The notes beneath the pieces were generated by a model. That model was not told where the DNA came from. It did no database searches and saw only the letters and a program-made list of their open reading frames with translations. Position numbers and translations under genes: made by a program. This document shows, piece by piece, positions 1 to 4,974 of a stretch of DNA of 9,791 bases. Every line of letters starts with the position of its first letter. The stretch's first letter is position 1. Origin of the DNA: DAOTUB01 sp034437455 (GTDB lineage: Bacteria; Chloroflexota; Anaerolineae; B4-G1); contig DAOTUB010000124.1 in NCBI GenBank assembly GCA_034437455.1, positions 1 through 9,791 on the forward strand. The letters run 5' to 3'.

Positions 1-1380
1 GAGCTGCTCACGGTGGATGATTCGCTCTTTGCCTTTGAGGTCGCCTCTGACGCGGCTACGCCTGGCAACCATTATTTGATCGAACGCACAGCCAGTTATC
101 GCTCCAAAGACGAATCGCACGTAAAGTGGGTAGGGTTGCCCGGCTTTTTGGATGAGACCTACTTTTTGAACTTTTTCGCCCCCCTCCCGCGTCACCAATT
201 GGAAGGTCGCCCGCCAGCCGAGTTGCTCCAGGCCGAAGACACCCGCCGCGCCCCGTTGGGCTGGGGACCGTTCGTCGTCGAGGAGTGGGTGCAGCGAGAT
301 CACATCACGCTTTCCCGGAACCCGAACTATTTTCGCGCCGCCGAGGGATTGCCCTATCTGGATCGGGTGGTGTTCAAATTCGTCTCGAATGCACCGGATG
401 CACTCGCCAGGCTCCTTTCGGGTGAGTGCGACGTTGGCACCCAAGATGCCAAGTTTGAGTCATTGCTGGCGTTGTTGGCGCAGGCCGAGGAATATGGCTT
501 GCTCAAGGTGGTCACTACGCCCAGCAACGGCTGGGAACACATTGACTTTGGCATCGCGCCCATTTCGGACTATCGGCGGGCGGATTTTTTTGGGGACGTG
601 CGGGTGCGACAGGCCATCGCCCAGTGTATTGACCGCCAGGCTATCGTTGACGAGATCACGTACAATCGCAGCGTGGTGCCGGACAGTTATCTGCCGCCGA
701 GCCATCCGCTCTACGCGGGGGACGATCTGCGGCATTGGGACTATGATCCAGAGGCCGCCCGCGCGCTGCTGGAAGAGATCGGATGGTTGGACGAGAACGA
801 GGATGGCGTGCGCGAGGCTCATCGCGTCCCAGGAGTGCGTGCGGATACGCCGTTCGAGCTTACCTTGTTGACCTCCTCCGGGATTCCCGCTGCGGAACAG
901 GCGGTACAGATCGTCAAGGCGTACCTGGCCGATTGTGGCATCCGCGTCGAGCTGGAGACACTGCCGGCATGGGAACTCTTTGCCGATGGACCCGAAGGGC
1001 CGCTCTTTGGTCGCCAATTCGACCTGGTTGAAACGGCCTGGTGGTTCGATAATACTCCCTCGTGCGGGCACTATCTCTCTTCTGAGATTCCAGACAAGGG
1101 GCACTGGCATGGAGACAATGCCACCGGCTACAGCAACCCCGAATACGACGCGGTCTGCCAGAAGGCGCTCCAGACGTTGCCCGGCACGCCCGAGTATGAG
1201 GAGTATCACAAGCAGGCGCAGATTATATTTTCCGAAGAACTCCCTTCTCTCCCGCTGTTCATGTGGCTGCGGGTTGCCCTAGTCCAGCCAGACGTGTTAA
1301 ATTTTTCACTAGATCCTATGGCCCAGAGTGAGTTGTGGAATATCGAGACCCTGGATGTACAAACCAAGCCAATCAATTAG
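1..1380 (+). CDS. ABC transporter solute-binding protein, family 5 (peptide/oligopeptide type), 5' truncated
   Basis: The 3' part of an extracytoplasmic solute-binding protein of the SBP_bac_5 family, which captures peptides, nickel or other small solutes for an ABC importer. The frame is open from the first base, so the real start, signal peptide or lipobox lie outside the window; the GTG at position 13 is internal. Visible family features: the segment LGWGPFVVEEW followed by ITLSRNPNYFRAAEGLPYLD, which corresponds to the conserved GTGPY...NPNY block; DVRVRQAIAQCIDRQAIVDE, the classic 'VRQAI..ALDR..I' helix; YDPEAARALLEEIGW; and a C-terminal block with EELPSLPLFMWLR. These occur in the usual order, so the C-terminal three quarters seem intact. 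Permease and ATPase genes are not in the window, so substrate and partners cannot be given. The gene ends 54 bases before a sensor kinase. Confident of the family, not of the substrate. Confidence 0.9.
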   Translation, partial: ELLTVDDSLFAFEVASDAATPGNHYLIERTASYRSKDESHVKWVGLPGFLDETYFLNFFAPLPRHQLEGRPPAELLQAEDTRRAPLGWGPFVVEEWVQRDHITLSRNPNYFRAAEGLPYLDRVVFKFVSNAPDALARLLSGECDVGTQDAKFESLLALLAQAEEYGLLKVVTTPSNGWEHIDFGIAPISDYRRADFFGDVRVRQAIAQCIDRQAIVDEITYNRSVVPDSYLPPSHPLYAGDDLRHWDYDPEAARALLEEIGWLDENEDGVREAHRVPGVRADTPFELTLLTSSGIPAAEQAVQIVKAYLADCGIRVELETLPAWELFADGPEGPLFGRQFDLVETAWWFDNTPSCGHYLSSEIPDKGHWHGDNATGYSNPEYDAVCQKALQTLPGTPEYEEYHKQAQIIFSEELPSLPLFMWLRVALVQPDVLNFSLDPMAQSELWNIETLDVQTKPIN

Positions 1381-1396
1381 CAAGCGTAAACCATTT

Positions 1397-1431
1397 CTGA
1401 CTACTGACTACTGACGACTGATTACTGTCTA
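1397..1431. repeat. Five tandem heptamers (consensus CTGACTA) directly before a kinase start codon
   Basis: Five consecutive 7-base units: CTGACTA, CTGACTA, CTGACGA, CTGATTA and CTGTCTA. The first two are identical and each of the others differs by one base. The array fills most of the 54-base gap between the solute-binding protein and the kinase and ends three bases before the ATG at 1435, in the place where a ribosome binding site would be expected. Short tandem heptamers are known as a class of intergenic repeat in some bacteria, notably cyanobacteria. Whether this one has any effect on translation or is just a replication-slippage product is not visible. Confidence 0.85.
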
Positions 1432-1434
1432 CCG

Positions 1435-3084
1435 ATGAGCGAGAACCAAGAAGCCATGCCCCGCATCTTGATCGTCGAAGACGACGTCGAGATGTTGGAA
1501 CTGATGCAGAACATCCTGGCGCAGATCCGTTGCCAGCAGCTTGTGGCGCGTTCTGGCGAGGAGGCGCTTAAAGTTTTGCGTCAAGAGCAGGCGGTGGGGC
1601 GTGGAGTGGATCTGGTCTTGTTGGATATTATGATGCCTTTGATGGGCGGCTACGAGGTGATCGCGCGCGTCAAGGCCGACCCCGCGCTGCGCAACACCTC
1701 GTTCATCGTCACCACGGCTCTCGCTTCGGTCAGCGACAAGACGCTGGGCCTGGGGATGGGGGCCGACGATTATCTCACCAAGCCCTTTGATCCCAGAGAG
1801 TTGCTGGCGCGGATTGACGCCGTCATGCGCATTCGCCGCAGCGAACAGGCGTTGCGACGGCGTAACCAGGAGCTGGCGGCGCTCGTCGAGATCAGCCGTG
1901 TGGTCACCTCGAGCCTCGACCTGGACGAGGTTCTGGAGGCGACGATGCAAGGTATTCGCGAGATCCTCCAGGTCGAGGCAGGTTCGCTGGTGTTGTTGGA
2001 CGAGGAGACGGGCGAGCTGACCTTCCGCAAGACGTTCAGCCCCGGGCACGGCTGGGTCACCGACCGGACGATTCAGCCAGGAGAGGGTATCCTGGGACAC
2101 GTGGTACAGTCCGGCGAGCCTAGACTGGTCAACGACGTCGCGCGCGACCCCCAGTTTTCGGCTGAGGTGGATGAGGAGATCGGCTTTACCTGTCGCGCCA
2201 TCCTCTGCGTGCCGTTGACGATCTACGACCGGGTGATCGGGGCCGTCGAGGTGAGCAACAAGCTGGGAGGGGAATTCGACGAGCAAGATCTGGAGCTGTT
2301 GCAGGCCATGGCGACCTCGGTGGCGGTGGCGGTGGAAAATGCGAATCTATACACCGAACTGGCCGACTTTGCGCAGGAATTGGAGCGTTCTCAGGCGCAG
2401 CTCGTGCAGGCGGAAAAGATGGCGGCCACGGGTCGGCTGGCTGCGTCTCTGGCCCACGAGATCAACAATCCCCTTCAGGCGATCCACAACAGTATGCACC
2501 TGAGCCTGCACGAGGGCTTGAGCAGCGAGAGACGCATGGAGTATCTGAGCATGGCCCAGAGCGAGGTACAGCGGTTGATCGAGATCGTGCAGCGCATGCT
2601 GGATTTCTATCGTCCCTCGCGCGGCAGTGTGATACCTGTGGATATCAACGGTGTCGTGGATAATGTCCTGGCGCTGGCCCAAAAACGGTTGCAGCACAGC
2701 GGCGTTCACGTGCACGCTCGCCTGGCTCCCGATCTACCTCCTGCCTCCGTGGTGCCCGATCAGATCAGCCAGGTATTCTTGAATATCGTCATCAATGCCA
2801 TTGAGGCTATGCCTTCGGGCGGCGATTTGTGGTTGGAGACGATGTCTTCGAAGGAAAATGGGGAGGTGTTGATCCGTTTCCGCGATAATGGCCTGGGCAT
2901 TTCGTCGGAACAACTCGCCAATTTATTCGAGCCTTTCTTTACGACCAAGCCTGATGGCACAGGGCTGGGATTAGCCATCAGTTACGGGATCATTGAGCGC
3001 CACGGTGGGACGATTGATGTAATCAGTCAGCCAGGTCAAGGGGCGACGTTTGTCGTCAAGCTGCCCACGTGCGCGGAGATGTAA
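1435..3084 (+). CDS. Soluble hybrid sensor histidine kinase, REC-GAF-HisKA-HATPase
   Basis: Predicted cytoplasmic two-component sensor kinase of 549 residues with no membrane segment or signal peptide. Domains in order: receiver (about 10-130) with the acidic pocket E15-D16-D17, phospho-acceptor D64 in LVLLDIMMP, T93/T94 and K117; a linker helix; GAF domain (about 148-302), which binds a small ligand or a partner in this family; a coiled-coil helix; HisKA with phospho-accepting H341 in LAHEINNPLQAI; and HATPase_c with N-box N454, G1 box DNGLGI (484-489), F box FEPFFTTK and G2 box GTGLGL. All catalytic residues are present. A receiver at the N-terminus suggests that the kinase is itself controlled by phosphotransfer from another kinase. 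The likely partner is the response regulator starting 24 bases downstream. The ATG at 1435 has no Shine-Dalgarno sequence because tandem heptamers occupy that position; the ATG at 1456 (MPRILIVEDD) is a reasonable alternative. The input signal is unknown. Confidence 0.93.
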   Translation: MSENQEAMPRILIVEDDVEMLELMQNILAQIRCQQLVARSGEEALKVLRQEQAVGRGVDLVLLDIMMPLMGGYEVIARVKADPALRNTSFIVTTALASVSDKTLGLGMGADDYLTKPFDPRELLARIDAVMRIRRSEQALRRRNQELAALVEISRVVTSSLDLDEVLEATMQGIREILQVEAGSLVLLDEETGELTFRKTFSPGHGWVTDRTIQPGEGILGHVVQSGEPRLVNDVARDPQFSAEVDEEIGFTCRAILCVPLTIYDRVIGAVEVSNKLGGEFDEQDLELLQAMATSVAVAVENANLYTELADFAQELERSQAQLVQAEKMAATGRLAASLAHEINNPLQAIHNSMHLSLHEGLSSERRMEYLSMAQSEVQRLIEIVQRMLDFYRPSRGSVIPVDINGVVDNVLALAQKRLQHSGVHVHARLAPDLPPASVVPDQISQVFLNIVINAIEAMPSGGDLWLETMSSKENGEVLIRFRDNGLGISSEQLANLFEPFFTTKPDGTGLGLAISYGIIERHGGTIDVISQPGQGATFVVKLPTCAEM

Positions 3085-3095
3085 CCGGACGCTAT

Positions 3096-3102
3096 GGGAG
3101 GG
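3096..3102 (+). promoter_or_regulatory. Strong ribosome binding site that decides the response-regulator start
   Basis: The sequence GGGAGGG includes GGAGG at 3097-3101, seven bases before the ATG at 3109. It overlaps the other in-frame ATG at 3094, which therefore cannot use it. This favours 3109 as the real start. Confidence 0.7.
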
Positions 3103-3108
3103 CGGAAC

Positions 3109-3924
3109 ATGGATCAGGATCACGCAGCACACATTATGGTGGTGGATGATGAAGCGGTTGCGCGCGTCTCTTTGGCAGAGGTGCTGAGGTTGGAAGGCTA
3201 TCGGGTCGCTACAGCAGCCAGCGGCGAAGAGGCGTTGAGCCTGTTTAACAAGCAAGGCCCCTTCGATCTGATCGTGCTCGATCTCAAGATGCCGGGGATG
3301 GATGGGCTTCAAGTGACGGAGATGGTCAGACAACAGTCTCCGGGCACGGTGATCATTCTGTTGACCGCCTTTGGCGCGCTAGAGACGGCGCTTCAGGCCA
3401 TTCGGCAGGGCGCTCAAGATTATCTGCTCAAGCCCTGCCCGATCCCCGAGATCCTCGAGAGTGTGCGAAATGGGTTGTCAAAACATCAACAGGAGCAAAA
3501 GCGCCAATTGTTGGTCACGCAACTGAAGCAGACACTTTCTGAGTTGGATGCCATAGAGAGCAAGGGAGTGGTCGAGGAAACCGTCACTCGCCAGCCTGGC
3601 CGCTTTATCAAGGTTCGCGACGTGGTCGTGGACCGCCAGAAACACGTCGCCACGTTGCGCGGGGAGCCGTTGGACTTGACGCCCACCGAGTTCAAGGTAT
3701 TGGCCTGTTTGATGGAAACCCCGGATGAGGTTTGGAGTCCGCAAGAGCTGGTACGGCGCGCCAGGGGGTATGAGGCCGACACCCAGGGCGCGCGCGCCAT
3801 CATTCGAGTCCACGTCCGCCGTTTGCGCAAAAAAGTGGAGGTGGACCCTTCGCAGCCGGCCTATATTCTCAACGTGCGCGGCGTTGGCTACATGTTCGTC
3901 AGCGCCAGCCCTGAACAGGACTGA
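3109..3924 (+). CDS. OmpR/PhoB-type response regulator, REC plus winged helix
   Basis: A DNA-binding response regulator of 271 residues counted from the preferred start. The receiver domain (about 8-120) has D13-D14, phospho-acceptor D58 in LIVLDLKMPGMDG, T86 and K108 in DYLLKP, so it should be phosphorylated normally, most likely by the kinase immediately upstream. An unusually long helical linker (about 120-155, rich in Q, K and E) separates it from a C-terminal winged-helix Trans_reg_C domain (about 165-268). That domain has the characteristic LTPTEFKVLACLM, RVHVRRLRKKVE and YILNVRGVGYMF segments, the last being the hairpin that ends nearly all OmpR-family proteins. The ATG at 3094 would add five residues (MGGRN) but leaves no ribosome binding site. 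The gene sits 24 bases after the kinase and is probably cotranscribed with it. The regulated genes are not known; the solute-binding protein upstream is one candidate. Confidence 0.93.
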   Translation: MDQDHAAHIMVVDDEAVARVSLAEVLRLEGYRVATAASGEEALSLFNKQGPFDLIVLDLKMPGMDGLQVTEMVRQQSPGTVIILLTAFGALETALQAIRQGAQDYLLKPCPIPEILESVRNGLSKHQQEQKRQLLVTQLKQTLSELDAIESKGVVEETVTRQPGRFIKVRDVVVDRQKHVATLRGEPLDLTPTEFKVLACLMETPDEVWSPQELVRRARGYEADTQGARAIIRVHVRRLRKKVEVDPSQPAYILNVRGVGYMFVSASPEQD

Positions 3925-3946
3925 TTGTCGTTTCCTCTGCTCCGTA

Positions 3947-3992
3947 ATTCCGGGTGATCCAAAGCGCCGCGACGCTGTGGATTATTCGGAAT
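3947..3992. other. Imperfect stem-loop after the response-regulator gene
   Basis: ATTCCG (3947-3952) pairs with CGGAAT (3987-3992) and ATCC (3957-3960) pairs with GGAT (3979-3982), with a short inner AGCG/CGCT pairing. The structure lies 22 bases after the stop codon. No T tract follows, so it is not a standard intrinsic terminator; it might slow 3' exonucleases or act with Rho. Confidence 0.4.
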
Positions 3993-4060
3993 GCTCTGTC
4001 TGAAGGTTGCTCTCCCCGTAACTAAATCGTAACCCCATCGCAACGTCTAAACACCCCCTT

Positions 4061-4073
4061 CTGTGGTATGCTA
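4061..4073 (+). promoter_or_regulatory. Possible -10 region for the protoglobin gene
   Basis: TGTGG followed by TATGCT (4067-4072) resembles the TGTGG-TAGAAT arrangement of the tRNA promoter further downstream in this window. The GGTAT-GCT-ATACC part is also a small palindrome, which might be an operator half-site pair. No good -35 box lies 16-18 bases upstream, so the call is weak. Confidence 0.3.
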
Positions 4074-4128
4074 TACCCGAAGCAAAAATCCCATTTGTAG
4101 GCTTATTCAAAAGATGACGTGAGGGCGG

Positions 4129-4731
4129 GTGGAGGGCATAACTCTCGTTATGGCTTGGTTCGACAAGGTAAAAACATGTTTTGCGTGGGACAAGGCTGAC
4201 CAGGCGCGGATCGCTGAACTGCGGCGTTGGATGGATTCGGACGCCGACGAAGTGGTCGAAAATCTCGGCCAACAATTGGTACAGTTCAAGGACGTGCAGC
4301 CCTTGATGACGAACGTGCGCTTTGTCCAACGTTTGCACGATGTGCTTCGTGAATGGTTGATGGACTTGCTTGGTGGGATATTCGACGAAGCGTATGTCAA
4401 AAAGCGTTGGGCGTTTGGGCGGAAATTAGCCGAGATCGACCTGTCGTTTGAGGACATGATCCTGCTGGAAGGGTTGGCGCGCAAACAGTTATTTGAGTTG
4501 ACCCGGGCGCGGTTGGATGGACAGCCTCATGTACTCTCGTCCACGATGCACGCGCTGGACAAGGCGTTGAACTTTGATATGGCCTTGATATACAGCAGTT
4601 ATTTGCAGGTCCGCGATGCCGAAATGGAACGAGCCCTGTTGGAACGCTTTCTCTCCATCACAGGATTTAGCCGCACTTTGTACGAGAGTCTGGCCGATGC
4701 GCACGAGTGGAACGAGAGGAACCGGGCTTGA
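4129..4731 (+). CDS. Stand-alone protoglobin / globin-coupled-sensor domain protein, probably haem-free
   Basis: A 200-residue, mostly helical protein matching the protoglobin (globin-coupled sensor) fold. Recognisable blocks are ARIAELRRWMDSDADEVVE (helix A/B region), the region around LREWLMDLLGGIFDEAYVKKR, and LDKALNFDMALIYSSYL, the last helix. In haem-binding members the segment after YV.KR reads G-x-x-H-x-x-I-x-L, where H is the proximal iron ligand. Here it reads GRKLAEIDL, so L100 stands in the histidine's place. The protein therefore probably cannot bind haem in the usual way; non-haem globins are known, for example the N-terminal domain of RsbR. About 40 residues follow the globin fold, then the protein stops, with no kinase, GGDEF or STAS output domain. 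The start is uncertain: GTG at 4129 follows an in-frame stop at 4120; ATG at 4150 also fits but has GGAGGG 13 bases upstream, which is too far. It may work with the neighbouring kinase and regulator, but that is only inference. Confidence 0.72.
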   Translation: MEGITLVMAWFDKVKTCFAWDKADQARIAELRRWMDSDADEVVENLGQQLVQFKDVQPLMTNVRFVQRLHDVLREWLMDLLGGIFDEAYVKKRWAFGRKLAEIDLSFEDMILLEGLARKQLFELTRARLDGQPHVLSSTMHALDKALNFDMALIYSSYLQVRDAEMERALLERFLSITGFSRTLYESLADAHEWNERNRA

Positions 4732-4755
4732 CGTGAAAGCACTTTGTGGTAGAAT
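4728..4755 (+). promoter_or_regulatory. Sigma-70-type promoter of the tRNA-Glu gene
   Basis: TTGACG (4728-4733), a 16-base spacer and TAGAAT (4750-4755), with the mature tRNA starting 12 bases after the -10 box. The -35 box overlaps the stop codon of the preceding gene. Confidence 0.7.
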
Positions 4756-4766
4756 ACGTGCCAGAC

Positions 4767-4841
4767 GCCCCCATCGTCTAGTCTGGTCTAGGACACAGGC
4801 CTTTCAAGCCTGCGACAGGGGTTCGAATCCCCTTGGGGGTA
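4767..4841 (+). tRNA. tRNA-Glu, anticodon UUC
   Basis: A complete cloverleaf of 75 bases. The acceptor stem GCCCCCA pairs with TGGGGGT (one G-U pair at the end). The anticodon stem CAGGC/GCCTG encloses the loop CTTTCAA, giving anticodon TTC, which reads GAA/GAG. The T arm AGGGG-TTCGAAT-CCCCT is perfect. The discriminator is A4841 and the CCA tail is not encoded (CAG follows), so it must be added by the CCA-adding enzyme. It has its own promoter upstream and a terminator downstream. tRNA genes are common integration sites; the accessory region begins just after this one, but no repeated copy of its 3' end occurs in the window. Confidence 0.95.
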
Positions 4842-4858
4842 CAGTATAAAATACTGTA
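4840..4858. repeat. Perfect palindrome overlapping the tRNA 3' end
   Basis: TACAGTAT-AAA-ATACTGTA is a perfect 8-base inverted repeat with a 3-base centre. It begins at the last acceptor-stem base of the tRNA. It is AT-rich and has no T tract of its own, so it is not the terminator; it could be an operator, a recombination relic or a processing signal. Confidence 0.6.
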
Positions 4859-4900
4859 TCGAGATTGATTTGACCACCGGGGTCGAAGTGGATTAACCCA

Positions 4901-4951
4901 AACGCCCCCACTATCGCGCTCCACACTATCGGTGGGGCGTTTTCTTTTTTT
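4901..4951 (+). terminator. Intrinsic terminator of the tRNA-Glu transcript
   Basis: AACGCCCC(C)AC pairs with GTGGGGCGTT, with one extra C on the 5' arm, and is followed directly by a T-rich run (TTTTCTTTTTTT, 4940-4951). The loop contains a repeated CACTATCG. The terminator ends 23 bases before the restriction gene, so that gene probably needs its own promoter or read-through. Confidence 0.8.
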
Positions 4952-4974
4952 AGGTCCAAGGAATTTTCAACCGA

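Noticed and set aside
460..1209. Long reverse-strand ORFs opposite the solute-binding protein, the kinase (1429-2286) and the restriction gene (5380-6045)
   Set aside because: They are antisense to genes with intact, recognisable domains and are the usual by-product of GC-rich codon bias; none has a family motif.
3094..3108. ATG at 3094 as the response-regulator start
   Set aside because: The strong GGAGG overlaps this codon and is ideally spaced for the ATG at 3109 instead.
3947..3992. Intrinsic terminator after the response regulator
   Set aside because: The stem is imperfect and is followed by ATGCTCTGTC with no T tract, so it is recorded only as a stem-loop.
4767..4841. tRNA-Glu as the attachment site of an integrative element covering the right half of the window
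   Set aside because: No second copy of the tRNA 3' end and no phage-type integrase are found in the window. The other boundary could lie outside it, so this stays unproven.
4616..4849. Forward ORF of 77 codons overlapping the protoglobin gene end and the tRNA
   Set aside because: It runs through a clear tRNA gene and its promoter and has no recognisable protein character.
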